Below are positions 9,375 through 21,162 of a stretch of 26,860 nt of DNA, one piece after another. This DNA comes from Saccoglossus kowalevskii (Eukaryota > Hemichordata > Enteropneusta > Harrimaniidae). The notes beneath the pieces are model-generated. The model ran no database searches. It was not told the DNA's origin and worked only from the letters and a program-made list of their open reading frames with translations. The translations under genes and the position numbers were made by a program. Position 1 is the first letter of the stretch, and every line of letters starts with the position of its first letter. The stretch spans positions 172,666 through 199,525 of the forward strand of contig NW_003146296.1 in NCBI RefSeq assembly GCF_000003605.2, given 5' to 3'.

Positions 9375-10952
9375 GGCCATCATGACCTGTCATACCAGCC
9401 TATAATTATTCATTAAACTCATAACAGTTAAATTTTTACACGTCTTAAAAATATGGCAGAAAAATGCTGAGTCATCCCAAACAGAGGAGACATTTCTACA
9501 ATGATGTTGTGATGGTCTTCTTCTCGTTCTTTGTACGTTCTTTGTATGTATCTGCCTTCAACAAGTGAGAAAATTAGTGAGATTCCAACAGTCATGGGAA
9601 ATTTTCTTTGCAAAGTCTCCCATATGCGGGGAATCTGCACCTGTTTAGTAGACCACATGTCAAAGGTCGCGATAAAGAGATAAAAGTTATGTACATCTAT
9701 CCATGAGTATTTTCTCTCAGCCAAAATCTTGGCAGACGACAATTAACAAATCAGAAAAAGTTGACTGGTCTAATTATTTTCTCTACAGTAGGTATAATAT
9801 ATACAGAGAAAAAAGGCTAATTTTTAAAGGAAATTGTTTTGTGTTTTTGTTTAGTTTTTTTCATGGTCATGCTTTTCATTCTTTCAACAACCAACAGCTG
9901 AAAACAGAAATTAAACATACTTTCCATTATGCCAATTACAGTGGTGACCTTTAAGCTGAGAAAAAATAAAGTTTAAAAAGGTCAAAACGTTTTTCCTAAA
10001 TGATGTCAGTTACAAAATTTCAAAATTGTTATACAAATTGTTCTTTTATGTTTAAGAAAATTCAATTTAAGTTTTTTTTCATATATATTTTGACACAGAC
10101 AGAAATGCACATGACACAAACAATTTTAACTGACAAAATTGTGAGATTTATTTTTCTGATTCTTATTATACATCTTGTTAGTGGTGAAAGAAATTCCCAC
10201 CAAGACATTGTCACATTTGAAATACAAATGTATACATTTTCTTATTAAAACTGATGGCTGTTAAATTCTGCAAGAAATGGATAGAATTTGAAATTACGAT
10301 TCATAATTACAAAACTCTATAGTGTTTTAACATAATAGTAATAAGTATTAATCATTTTGACTTCATATAATGTACTATTGATGAAAGAAATGTAAATTAT
10401 TGTAAGTCGTGAAATTTGACATTTTGACTTCTATCATATAGAATTGCAATTAATTTAAAAAATCATAGGTTTTGATTTCTTCAAAAATCGAGAACAGCTG
10501 TAAAATGCTCTAAAAATAATGTTCTAACAGACGTAACTACAAAATATGGTTCTAAGCTTCAACAGCAGAATTCACCAATGATAGATTTATGACCAATCTG
10601 ATACAAATTTGTTTGAAAAACTCTATAACTAATTAGATATTTTTGCTGAATTATAACTACAGCTCATCCATACGATCTAACCTTGCTGTTAGAGTACCGG
10701 TAGATTTAAAAATACTAGCCAAACAAATGTATAGGAAGACAGACTTTCTTAATCAAGCCATGAATACACTGTTATCTCAGGCTGGATTAATTAAATTTCA
10801 GACATGTGTTATCATTAACATCAATGACATTCCATCTAGTCCAAAGATGTCGTCAGAGAAATGGTTCTCTAATTAACAGCTGTGTAAGAAATTCAATTCA
10901 ACCTCTTCACAACCAGTGTCAAGTTTTGTGGTCATCCACTGCCTTCTTACTT
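9375..10952. other. Non-coding stretch; one unrecognised open frame
   Basis: A minus-strand frame at 9428-9742 has 104 codons but begins at TTG, and its best-looking stretch (e.g. YIQRTYKEREEDHHNIIVEM) is not recognised. A frame of this length is expected a few times by chance in a window this AT-rich. Otherwise A/T-rich sequence with no features. Confidence 0.45.
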
Positions 10953-11123
10953 CTGTAAAATAATTTATTTTAGCTGGGATTTTTCTGAAAAGACTTTTTG
11001 GGAGATTTGTATGGAATTTATTTTTACTGATTTCTGATGGGTAAAATATAGGGAAAAAGTATATTCACTGGATCAGTGAAAATAGTGAAAATAAATTATA
11101 AGCGAAAATAAAGCATTTTGCAG
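10953..11123 (+). mobile_element. MITE-like element, family A copy 1
   Basis: The element begins CTGTAAAATAATTTATTTTA and ends with AAAATAAAGCATTTTGCAG, an imperfect terminal inverted repeat. The interior matches the reverse complement of the copies at 18301-18478 and 21814-22012, for example TTTTGGGAGATTTGTATGGA against TTTTGGGTGTTTTGTATGGA. The right flank is TA and the left is TT, consistent with a TA target duplication with one mutated base. There is no coding capacity. A Tc1/mariner-type non-autonomous element is likely from the TA target. Confidence 0.75.
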
Positions 11124-12596
11124 TATTTCATGGAAAATATTCAATTTCTTTTTTCATTCAAATAAAAGTTCTAATCTCACCAGAATTCAAATTTGAGAAA
11201 AAGATATTCCTTCAAAATTTTTGCGAGACAAATATCTGCTCATGAAATAATGCATTGCAATGTACAAAGACCCATATCATTTTTTTAAAACAAATTTTAA
11301 CCAAGATCTGAAAGGAAATCATTACCATTTGGCCAAAAATTTACAAAAGAAATTATCAAAAAATAAACAAAATTTCATGCACTGCAAAATGTTTAATTTA
11401 CAATAAAAATTTGAAATCCAATATTTTAGCAACAAGCAACATAGAAAAAAAATATATATTAATAAGTATTCCCCCTGTATCTTGTCCGGAAAGTCAAGGT
11501 CAGTGAATTGCATTCGAAATTAGCGTTGAAATGACCCAAAGAAAATTTATAGAAAGTTTGAGACGATTTTGACAGAATTGTGACGAGGATCTGTTTTTTT
11601 TGTGTGTGCGTGTAAATGTCGCAATGAACGTTAATCAATAACTCTGTTAACACATGGTGCCATCTTTATTGCGCTGTAATGGCGTTATGATTAGGAGAAT
11701 TAAACACTGATTGAACCAGTTAATGGTGTCTGCCAATGATAAGGCTTAGGTTATCTTAAACATGGGAGGAAGTCAAACTTTATCAGGAATGCCACCCAAA
11801 TGGCAAGACAAGTTAAAGTCAGTCAAGTGATTTTTACAGACTTCCCGTCATAATCACAAAATGTGTGTATGCTCATGAACACAAATGCACAAGGAAATTT
11901 ACAGCCGTAGCGCTTGTTAGTCGTTAGTTTCGCCAATATATAATCAAGAGACTTATCACAGTGACAGATCTCAAGTTATTTTTGAATCTGACTTGTATAT
12001 CAACAGTTGGTGTCAGTTTGATTGATTTTTATTGAAGTTGATGTTGTTATAGTGGGCATTTTTTGCAGACATTAATCACATGTTTTTTGGTTTATTGCTT
12101 TTCAAACTGCAGCTTAAGATCTCGATCTTCACTTGGTGGGAAATCGCATGTGGGAAATGAAAACTTTTTCCTTGGATCCAGGAGACAAGGCAAGATTCAA
12201 CACCAGAGAAGAGATGTATGTAATTTACATTTTTCTTTTGTAAAATTTTGTAAAATAATTATAAATAAAAATGATGAACATAAATGTGGGAACATTTTCT
12301 ATCTATGCGACCAAAAAACTTACAACTAGAAGAATAGAAATGTATATTTCGTATAATCATTGTATTCTGTAGGAGGAATTAACTTAAATTTAAATATTTT
12401 TTTTGCCACATACTCCTCGATCATACTTTTCCAATTCCATCTATAAGCTTATAATAAATATATTTAAAATATTTGGAATTGTATTATCGTCTTTATTTTT
12501 ATTTGTTAGAGAAAGAATTCCAAGTGCCAGGAGTAGTCATGTCATTTTGGAGCTGTGTACATTTTACTGCAGTTTTTCAACCTATAAAATGTGCCT
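11124..12596. other. Non-coding stretch with a partial family-D copy
   Basis: A weak family-D fragment lies at 11325-11391 (listed separately). The remainder is A/T-rich. A 65-codon frame near 11459-11653 and an 88-codon frame at 12063-12329 have no recognisable content. Confidence 0.5.
11325..11391 (-). repeat. Dispersed repeat family D, partial copy
   Basis: On the minus strand the words TGCAGTGCATGAAATTTTGT and TAAATTTTTGGCCAAATGG resemble the core of the other family-D copies (GTTAATTTTGGACAAAATGG). It is short and diverged. Confidence 0.35.
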
Positions 12597-12710
12597 CAAT
12601 TTTTCCCGCCAAAATGTTGATGCATCATTTTTCATATTTTTATGAACTTTTCTATAATTTCTTTGTTATTTTTGGACAAATTAGATTTTTGAAAAAAATT
12701 TGTAAATCGG
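12597..12710 (+). repeat. Dispersed repeat family D, copy 2, with E2F-type core
   Basis: It contains TTTTTCCCGCCAAAAT (12600-12615), identical over 16 bases to the reverse complement of 17103-17118. That is followed by GATGCATCATTTTTCATA, then TTTGTTATTTTTGGACAAAT, in the same order as the minus-strand copies at 5865-6042 and 16945-17118. The core is a perfect E2F/DP palindrome. Confidence 0.6.
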
Positions 12711-13080
12711 TTTAATTACTTTGTGAATATGTGTGAATAAGTGAGAAACATAGACTTGTAAAATGAGAAGCAAGGTCATTTGAAACCAAAAAAAAGTGAT
12801 AGGTCAAATGGCCTTAATTTCACATTGGTTACAGGTCTTAACCAAATCCAAATTTTTGACAAAAATGTAGAAAAACAAATTTACAAATTTTTTTTTACAA
12901 AAGATGAATTTGGCGTTTAGAAGTCAGTGAATCCAGTGGAATTTTTTCCCAGCATGCATCTTTAAATTATCAATTCACGAACATTTATGGTAGTGTACAT
13001 TTAACGGTTTACATTAAGTCGTCAAATTTAATATCTTCTAACCGCACCATAATCATTAATTCCCTGTCCTGCTCTTTCAG
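12711..13080. other. Non-coding stretch ending in a strong splice-acceptor-like tract
   Basis: A/T-rich sequence ending in TTCCCTGTCCTGCTCTTTCAG at 13060-13080, a good pyrimidine tract plus CAG. Confidence 0.45.
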
Positions 13081-13236
13081 CTGATAACAGATGGTCTGTT
13101 AAAAAAAAACAAGTCTAAAATCCACCACAAACCAGTTCCTCTCTCCAGCATTCTATTTTTGAAATCCTGTCACAGGAAGTGTGCGGGAAGGAAGTGTGTG
13201 CTATCATTAGAAGGAGGATGTCTATTTCAAGCATCG
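13081..13236 (+). CDS. Possible internal coding exon, unidentified, cysteine-rich
   Basis: A pyrimidine tract and CAG end at 13080 (CTGCTCTTTCAG), and a strong donor GTGAGC begins at 13237. The 156 bases between are exactly 52 codons and open in frame 1, beginning LITDGLLKKNKSK. A cysteine-rich part, KSCHRKCAGRKCVLSLEGGC, lies at about residues 29-48. The frame stays open past the donor to TAA near 13290, 70 codons in all. ETS-like CAGGAAGTG and GGAAGTGTG also occur inside. I recognise no family. The acceptor, donor, phase and open frame agree, but each could occur by chance. Confidence 0.22.
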
Positions 13237-13353
13237 GTGAGCCGTCATAATTCGGCTCGGTCTGCTAATATAATTGCAATTAAGTGCTGTTAATCACTGA
13301 GCACTGGCAAGGCAGTCACGACAGACACGTAAGGTCTCCTCTGTATCAATCAC

Positions 13354-13367
13354 ATCACCATGGCAAC
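13354..13367 (+). promoter_or_regulatory. RFX/X-box-like motif
   Basis: ATCACCATGGCAAC shares the right half CCATGGCAAC with the X-box consensus GTTGCCATGGCAAC; the left half is imperfect. Confidence 0.25.
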
Positions 13368-13469
13368 TTGGTGTTGAATTGTGAAAAAGAAATTAGTGAA
13401 GCAACGAAGGTAATGAAAACAAATTTTGACAGAAAAAATTTACTGCTCCAATATACCATACTATATTAG

Positions 13470-13913
13470 AACGTTAGAGGAATTTCTTTTAAACTTCTGA
13501 CAATAAACAATAAACTTTTAAAATTAAGATTTTTAAGCACCCACCTCCTTATTATTTTGAATCGAATACCACTTGCTGTCTTCCTTATATTCTGCCCAAC
13601 ATTGGGTCAAACCACTCACAGATGGGGAGGTGCAGTTCAGGATTTAGTAACAGATAAATTTCACAAACATTTAACCTACACACGTAGTGTTCAATACACT
13701 TTCTCACAACATTTTGACGAAGTGGGTGGTAATTTCATTTTTATGGTGGAGCTGATTGCAATTGATGTCTACGTCCTGTGTACCAGGCCTGACTGCCTGC
13801 ACTATTGGCATTTTCAGCTCGAGTTCACAACCAATTTGATTCTCCCTTTCAATCTGGTATGCGCTAACATCTTTTCTTTGCACTGCGTATTAGGGCAATT
13901 CAATAACGCCTGA
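13470..13913 (+). other. Long unrecognised open frame (147 codons)
   Basis: This is the longest non-repetitive frame I found, running between TAG at 13467 and TGA at 13911-13913. It has no ATG near its start. Its first ATG is at residue 91 of the open frame, in FMVELIAIDVYV. A hydrophobic stretch PLAVFLIFC and a region DVYVLCTRPDCLHYWHFQLE are visible. A CACTCACAG acceptor-like site lies at 13612-13620 and a GTATGC donor-like site near 13857. A frame this long is only mildly unusual by chance here. No family recognised. Confidence 0.12.
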
Positions 13914-14716
13914 CTAGTTTTTTTGTCTCGCACCTGACACCTTTATCTCGATCATGTCAGCGCATCTCACTTAAATTTCGATTATCACAAACAACGTCAT
14001 CAAACTTTTTGGGTTTTTCAGGGTGTTAGTCTCGCAAATCTACATAATGCTATACCCCCCCCATAAAAGCAATGGTATGTCCCTTACCCAGCATAGAATG
14101 TTGTGGAAATCTATCAGGCAGACTCTGTTTGCAATTAATTTCTAGTCTATCTCTGTCTTCCATTTCAGTGTACTAGGCGGAAATTACCCTTGACATCTTA
14201 AAGATTATATTATGAGCAGCCCAGGACAAACAAAAATCTGGGAATAATTTCCCCAGCAAAACATGTGAACTATGAATGGAGTGTGTTTTTTTACAAAACT
14301 TATTTTTGTCACAGTATCCTATTTGCTCTATCAAGAAATAGAAATTTCCTGTAAACTGATTCATTGAAATATTACTTATTTTGACCGTAAAAATTCTCTG
14401 TAATTTAATTACACTACACTATGCTAATAAATAACACACTTTTTTTACTTCACCCCCCCCCCTTCTCCCCTACTGTTTCTCTGATTCAATCGGGAAAGAC
14501 AATATAACGTTTGAAGGTACTTGGTGAAAGTTGACAAGCAGTGAAATGGAAGTAATTAATAATAAAAAGGAAGTGTGGTTTTCATTTGGAATGTCGGAAA
14601 GTGGGTTCCAACTGAGAAGTTCAAACTGATGTGAACACAATATAGAAAATGATAAACAAGCATTGTCGACCGATAACATTTTTTAGTTCTTGGTTATGAC
14701 CCCGTTTTTTTGTTTC
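13914..14716. other. Non-coding stretch with poly-C tracts
   Basis: C runs of 8 (14055-14062) and 10 (14453-14462). Short frames only. A pyrimidine tract ending in CAG near 14167 leads into a frame that stops after about ten codons. Confidence 0.55.
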
Positions 14717-14872
14717 TAAGTCAACCTTTGGAACCTTTTCGTAAAGTAACCCCTTGAAATTTGTTAAACTATTATGACCAAAACATGTAAACAATGAGAA
14801 GTTATGTTGATTTGGTAAAAAATTATAAAAAAGTTCATAAAAGTACACAAAAAACAATTTGCGATGAGAAAA
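14717..14872 (-). repeat. Dispersed repeat family D, copy 3
   Basis: On the minus strand: TACTTTTATGAACTTTTTTA, then AATTTTTTACCAAATCAACA, then CATAACTTCTCATTG, then GTTCCAAAGGTTGACTTAG. The order parallels copies 1, 2 and 4; for instance copy 2 has TTTTTATGAACTTTTCTATA. The E2F-type core is absent. Confidence 0.55.
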
Positions 14873-15029
14873 ATATATGAAATTCATTTGTCTTTACTAC
14901 TTACTGCCTTTGGAAATCTTTCAATTTTAAAAATAAGGTTTTTGCGGCAGCCATTGCTGCAAGTCAGTTCCTCACAGGATCTCAGATATCCTGATTTAAT
15001 GATGAAATTTCTGCAATGAATTGGGACCT

Positions 15030-15225
15030 TCAAAATTTAATCCTGAGCATCAATTAGAGTTGTGTGTACCAACGTTCCTTTTAAAGGTCCATGTCTTGCA
15101 ACCTGGTTAAAATTTAATTTTTATTTTCCATTAGAGTTATTGCATTAATGTTCTTTTGAAGGTCCATTTTATTAACACCTGGCCAAAATTGAATTCCTAT
15201 TGTTCATAAGAGTTGTGTGCACCAA
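15030..15225. repeat. Degenerate tandem repeat, period about 76-77 bp
   Basis: ATTAGAGTT-type words start at 15053, 15130 and 15206. Between them TTCCTTTTAAAGGTCCATG is matched by TTCTTTTGAAGGTCCATTTT, and ACCTGGTTAAAATTTAATTT by ACCTGGCCAAAATTGAATTC. This gives two full diverged copies and a partial third, with a possible remnant before the first. Confidence 0.7.
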
Positions 15226-16944
15226 TGAAATCGCAACAGTCATCGCCCCACGTTGTGTTCAATATGGGACCCATAGTGATGTACATGATGTGTGCAAAAC
15301 ACGTTGTTAGTTTACACAAAATTCAAACATGTGCTGTGTGACAACTTTAGCATTTTAAAGCGGGGGAGTCATCACCTGCACATGCGTCAAATGGCCATAG
15401 CGTGTCACTGTTTACAAACAAGCATCTACCCGAGGTAAAAGTTGACTGGTATTCGAAGGTTTAAAAGTCAAATGTTGTCACCAGTGAAATACTATGATGA
15501 TACATACATGTAATTATTGTAGAATTATTAAATAACGATGAAATGAAAATGATAAAAAATGTCTCTTTATGTACATTTCCAGTCTTCAACTATAGAGGGC
15601 GGTTTCAGACACACAATGTAATGAATCAATTATTAAAATAAAAAGTCAAAAAGACAATTCTGGTTACTTCACTTGTCAATTAAGAGTTTGAGAGTGTCAC
15701 AGTTTTTTTTAGTTTTTCATCCAAATTGAAAAAGAAAATGAAGTAAAAATAAAATTTCATGAAAAATTTATCAGAAACTTTTTTTGTGATCCTTACCAAT
15801 ATGATACATTAACAATAATTTTTGAATAACAGAAAAAAAAAAATAAATATTTCACACCAAATTAAAAGCACTTAACAACGCTTCTAGCTTTTAACAAACA
15901 TTTGTAACTCAAACATATTTTTTTTGAATGTTCAACCACAATATAGATTGGCATTCCACGAGGTCAAAGTTCAAGAGACCTTAAAGAAACTCCAAATTCC
16001 TTTTCATTAGAAAAGTTTAAAGGTGAGTATTATGATTCAGGTAAACCGACTAACGGGAAGTTGTCGCATTTATGGCGTATATTTTATGACCGCATGTAGC
16101 AAGACATTCTTGATTTTATGGTTTTTATGTTGTAGAAGACTCAATTATGAATTTTGAGTAGCAACGATCTCAAATGAAATATTTGTTTCAGATGATTTTG
16201 TAAATAAACGTCTTTGGTCCAATACCCGGGCCGCATTTACAATTTTAAGGTGAGAAACGCGTACATGTACATGCTTTTTGTATTTTTTATGTCGAAATTT
16301 CTGGAGTGAACCCAAATAACCGCCTGATTTGGTCCAAAATAAAGATTGTTGGGATGTGAGGATAACTTGATTTTAATGATTAATGATAAGATCTACGTCA
16401 CTTTTCATCACTACACAAATAAATACACACTGTGAAATTCAGTATAAACATTACCCTCCCATAAATAAACCATTGGAAATCATACTTCTTCAAGTACATT
16501 TGTTAATTAAAGACATTCCCAGTCTCTAGGGCTATAAAAAACCATTGGGAAAACCAAGGAGACATCACCCCCCTCTTCTTCAGAAGCATCCAAGTAGTTA
16601 CCATGGCAACTGATGGTATTTGAGATGACAACTATAATGAGCAATGGTTTATTGAGATGCATTCTGTCAAAGCATGACTTTTCACTAATTGAAATCTATC
16701 CTCATTCACTAAATTTTAAACAATGCAACTTTCCGAGTAAATCCAACAATTAGGACAATTCGAAAGGAAATTGTCGAAGGCACGTACTCGGTGATTAGAA
16801 CATTTTCAGTTGAAGTTCAGTGAATTCCGAAAGAGCACCAATGCATAAAGAAACGAAAAGTAGAACAAAAACATTCACCATGGCAGGTCCTCAGAATGGG
16901 ACCTTGCACTCAACTGTACAAGTATAAACAACAGTACCGCACTA
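15226..16944. other. Non-coding stretch with scattered regulatory-like motifs
   Basis: An X-box match at 16597-16610 is listed separately. A TATA-like CTATAAAAAACC occurs near 16530. No open frame of interest. Confidence 0.5.
16597..16610 (+). promoter_or_regulatory. RFX X-box, near-perfect palindrome
   Basis: GTTACCATGGCAAC fits the RFX X-box consensus (GTNRCC-AT-RGYAAC type) at essentially all positions. X-boxes commonly drive ciliary genes in animals; no ciliary gene is visible here. Related half-matches occur at 13354, 17598 and 19340. Confidence 0.45.
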
Positions 16945-17118
16945 AATTGACCGCCAAAGTCAACTTTCGTAACCTTTCGCAAAATAAACCTGCATAATTT
17001 TGATCAGAATCACGACACGTACCGAATATAGAATCCATTTTGTCTAAAATTAACAACAAGTACATCAATCAATAAATAATAATGTAAAAATGTTACTTAC
17101 CAATTTTGGCGGGAAAAA
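16945..17118 (-). repeat. Dispersed repeat family D, copy 4, with E2F-type core
   Basis: On the minus strand it begins with TTTTTCCCGCCAAAAT (17118-17103) and continues through TTGTTAATTTTAGACAAAAT and GATTCTGATCAAAATTATGC to ACGAAAGTTGACTTTGGCG. It parallels copy 1 over most of its length and shares the 16-base E2F-type core with copy 2. Confidence 0.6.
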
Positions 17119-18300
17119 TTCTGGCATTCAAAAGTAGTTTGCTACTAACTCTGAAAAAATAGGAACATGAAACTGTAGATTTTGCTGATTCATAGTTTTC
17201 ATTTTCAACAAATATGCATTCAACAAACAATCAACAAAGATTGTTCTGTTTAGAAAAACAAAAAATCATACTGTAAATTTCTCCAATATCAAATGATAAA
17301 AAATTCAAAATTTAAATGAGCGCCAACTTTTTAAGCTATTTCAGTAGCCAAACAGAACAGCTTCAGTACCAGACAGCAGCCACTGCCACTACACAAGTGA
17401 CTATTTTCCTTCTAATTCAGTATTACTCTATTGTTGCTTTTTTATAATTTTTCTTTTTTATTTCCTTTTACTTCGCAATTTATGTACTGGTAACTTTTAT
17501 TTTTATTCTTTATCTTTTTTTTTTGAAACCTTACTGCTGTACTTTCCCAACTCAGTGTTGTGTCAATAAATATTATTATTAAGGAATTCCTCAGATAGTT
17601 TCCATGGTGACAGCAATTTTCCCAACTTCATAGCACCTCCGATTGTCATTTTAAATTACAAAAATATGCACTCAAAATTAGGTTTGAAATCCAAAAACAT
17701 TTTCAGATATCCAGAGTCGGTCAATGAGATCATTACACAAAATAGATAACTCTGATATATGAAATACACTTTACTACTATATTATCCATCTTGAAAGTTC
17801 TACATTTTTTTGACAAGATTTATAGTGCTGTATAGCACTTAACAAAAAAAGCAAACAACAAAACAAAAAAAGCAGATACGAATATGATAATGTAATATCA
17901 AATACATGTATTAGACAATCATCTCAAATAGAAACGTATATGAATCAAAAAATTGTATTTACCGTATACTGAATCATTTATATAAAACCCTATATAAAAT
18001 TATATTTAAGTGAAACATAAAGACCACTGCCTCTTAAAGTCATGAAAAGTATTACGAAGATCATTGAGGATTATTGGTACTATTAAAATCGGTGAAGTAA
18101 AAAATAATAAATTTGTGCAAAAAATGTCTTCTGCAAAGTGCTTTAATTTTAAAAAACAGAGAAGCTTATGAAGATTTTCACCAGTCAGAAAGTATTTTTG
18201 AATGCAATAAATGAAATGTACAGTATTAGAATGTGTTCATCTCACTTCATGGAGGTTCCTGGAGCTGACCATACTGCATTGCAGTTTTCATTCTATGGTA
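17119..18300. other. Non-coding AT-rich stretch
   Basis: No gene or clear repeat. Long T/A runs at about 17440-17530. An X-box-like GTTTCCATGGTGAC at 17598-17611 differs at one key base from the consensus. Confidence 0.5.
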
Positions 18301-18478
18301 CTGTAGAATACTTTATTTCCGAAAGGATGCTTCAGTGAAAATAAAATACAGCGAATATACTTTTTTTCCTATGTCTCACATTCAATTCATCAGAAAACAG
18401 TGAAAATAAATTCCAGACAAAAAACCCAAAAGCTTTTTAAGTGAAAATTAATTCTAGCTAAAATAAAGTATTTCACAG
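18301..18478 (-). mobile_element. MITE-like element, family A copy 2
   Basis: Left end CTGTAGAATACTTTATTTCC, right end TAAAATAAAGTATTTCACAG, flanked by TA on both sides (18299-18300 and 18479-18480). The interior AGTGAAAATAAAATACAGC and AAAAACCCAAAAGCTTTTTA aligns with the copy at 21814-22012. Non-coding. Confidence 0.85.
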
Positions 18479-20267
18479 TATTTTGTATGGAAGAATGGGA
18501 CCCACATGCAGTTGTAATTAGCACCAAAACTACCATGAGAGAGACAGCAGTGACTTTATTATCTGGAAACAATTAAATAAATAAAATTGAAAAAAAGGCA
18601 CATAGAAATTGTGTCTACACAGATATCCTTAAACCATCAAATTGTGGAAATTTTTGGAAAATGCATTTTTTTTATTTTAAAATTGTACATTTACTTTAAT
18701 TTTTCTTGAAAGTTTCTTTTACAATCAATCCTAACCAAACTCTAAAAAATGCTCTGATGAGCAATGTTTTATTTGATGCATGCTAAAAAAAAAATCTGAA
18801 TCAACTTACAATTATCAGCACATACAAGGAAAAAGAGCTAAAAAAAGAAGAAAAAAACGTTTACTAATGCTTCTTCATCCAACAATAATTCATCTCTTGA
18901 GAACTCACAATCATGTCCCTCTGGAGGACATAGAGTGACCCTCCCTATACTGAAATAGTATGATCCAATAACTTCCAACCAACTATCAAGGCCATTGCTA
19001 TCAATGGCTGCCATTGAGTCCACAGGATCCTAGACCTTAGCAGGCTTATACAGTTGGTAATATAAAAACCTGACATCATTAATATTCATGATTATTACAT
19101 AATCCCATATTAAAGAGGAAGTGTTAGTAAATGTTATCTCTTTCCAAAAGTAATATACTAGTGTAATACTTTATATACTTTATTAATTAACCAGGATCTG
19201 ATATTTCTAAAATAACTATAACTAGGACAGGAAATAACTGACATATTCCGGATTGTACTGCTTTCTACCAAGAGTCTACACATGGTAAGCTTTTTCTAAT
19301 TATTTTAAGTACCTTAGGGAGTCTTTAACTCCTTAACCCCCATGGCAACTGATAGATACATCATGTGGTCCAATTAATGGTTAAAGCGGCAGATGATTAC
19401 TTATAGATATTAAAGAAGAATCGTAAAAAGAGAAAAAATAACCATTTTTTTTTTCAGAATTTTTAACTTGTGCTTGAACACGTAGATTTTTTATTTTTGA
19501 TAAAATACCAAACAGATTTAACATCATTTGAATAATTTGAAAGTAATAGAGATATAAACAAAAAAGTATCTTTTTTTTTCCAAACAAGTTATCATTTCTC
19601 AATTTTTTCCATTTTTTTTCTGCAGCCAAGTTTGAAGTGTTGAATATTGTTCAGTTGAATGATAAAATTATCATTATTACTTTTTTTACTTATTATCAGG
19701 TAGCTTTCATATATTTAGGTGTTTTTTTAATATTATTTAAAAATAAATTGTGGTGCATTTTGTGTTTAGTGACTTATCAGTCAAAAGGTGACAAGGATTA
19801 ATCACTAACAGATGCAACTTGGAGGGAGGGGCTTGGTTGAGATCCACAGGTGCTTATTTGAGACCGAGTTGACGCCAAGAGAGTACATTAAATTCCCATA
19901 ATGCAAGTATAAGAAGCGACGCAGTGTTATCATGTAGTCCTAAGCTATGCACTTATACATTTTCACGGTTTGAGGAATTTACGTCATAAAGACAAAATTT
20001 GTGAAAGTCAAGCCAGATTTTCACAGAATTGCAGATATTTGTCTTTCGCAAAATCAATGCGGTTTGCAGTAAACTCTTGATAGAAAAAAAAATAAAAAAA
20101 AAATTAAAGTGGGAATCAGGTGATTTAATCTCGAACATTTAAACAAACAAACTATAAAAGGGACAATTACGAATAAAATGCATTTAATATTTGTGTATAT
20201 AATTACTACAAGAACATATATCCTTGTCACATCCCATAATACCCCTGACACTTTACAAGGTAAATGC
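18479..20267. other. Non-coding stretch
   Basis: No gene supported. Pyrimidine-CAG sequences near 19455 and 19625 resemble splice acceptors, but the frames after them are A/T-rich and unrecognised. A CCATGGCAAC half X-box lies at 19340-19349. Confidence 0.5.
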
Positions 20268-20290
20268 TATATATATATATATATATATAT
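20268..20290. repeat. (TA)n microsatellite
   Basis: Uninterrupted alternating T and A over 23 bases. Confidence 0.9.
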
Positions 20291-21162
20291 CGTAGTCTCG
20301 CACGTTTTGGCCATTGAGATAATTACGGCCGTTTGTCTTGTACAGCTGCCAGACACACTGCTCATTTACTCAATATTAATGAAGACAATTTTCAGCAATG
20401 AGGCCGCAGATTTATAATGATATAATTCTATAATAGTGCCGCAAAGAAATTCAAATGAGGTTTGCTGTACACCAGAGGCAAAAAACGCGGTAATACATCT
20501 TAGTAGGTTCATGTGTGCAATTCTAGATTTGAGATCACTATAAAATAAATTGGATATAAATTATTGATAAGATACAAGCTTCTAGTTTGTAATTTAGACT
20601 AAATTCAAACTTTTTTTTTCACCATGCATGATTCAATAATGTATAGAAGTTATAGATACATACTGGTCGTACGATTGGTTTACATTGTATACTGTTTGAC
20701 CAATGACCTTGGTTGCTGAGATATGGTGATTAATTGAAAAAAAAAGTTTCCACAATTTTTGTTTTTTTCATTTTAAAATATATTAACAAGCATAAAGTTT
20801 TGATTTTACCAGTAATCCATCTCAGTGTTCAGTAAAAATCACTTGTAACATACATGACAACCAATGGACTCAATAGGGCATCACTAATGTCAATTTTAAT
20901 AAAGTATGATCGAAAAGCATACACACTCACAAAATGTGAAATTATAAACAAACATACAGACAGAAAAACTAGCATGGATACCATAAAAAAAAAACAAGTT
21001 TCAGACTATTTTGGTTCAAATCTAAAAAAAAATATGACTATGTACGTATGATCCTGATACAAATTTTAGCTGTGTTCATCTACAAGAAATGATTCCGAAC
21101 AACACATACTGCTCTTTATACACAGGTTGCCTAAAAGTTATGCCTTGGGAATGCTAAAAATG
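20291..21162. other. Non-coding AT-rich stretch
   Basis: A 65-codon ATG frame at 20854-21051 is lysine- and threonine-rich and unrecognised; probably chance. Confidence 0.5.

Noticed and set aside
9428-9742. 104-codon minus-strand frame as a gene
   Set aside because: It starts at TTG, has no recognised domain, and its length is within chance expectation for this composition.
20178-20417. 79-codon plus-strand frame
   Set aside because: It runs through the (TA)n microsatellite and has no coding character.
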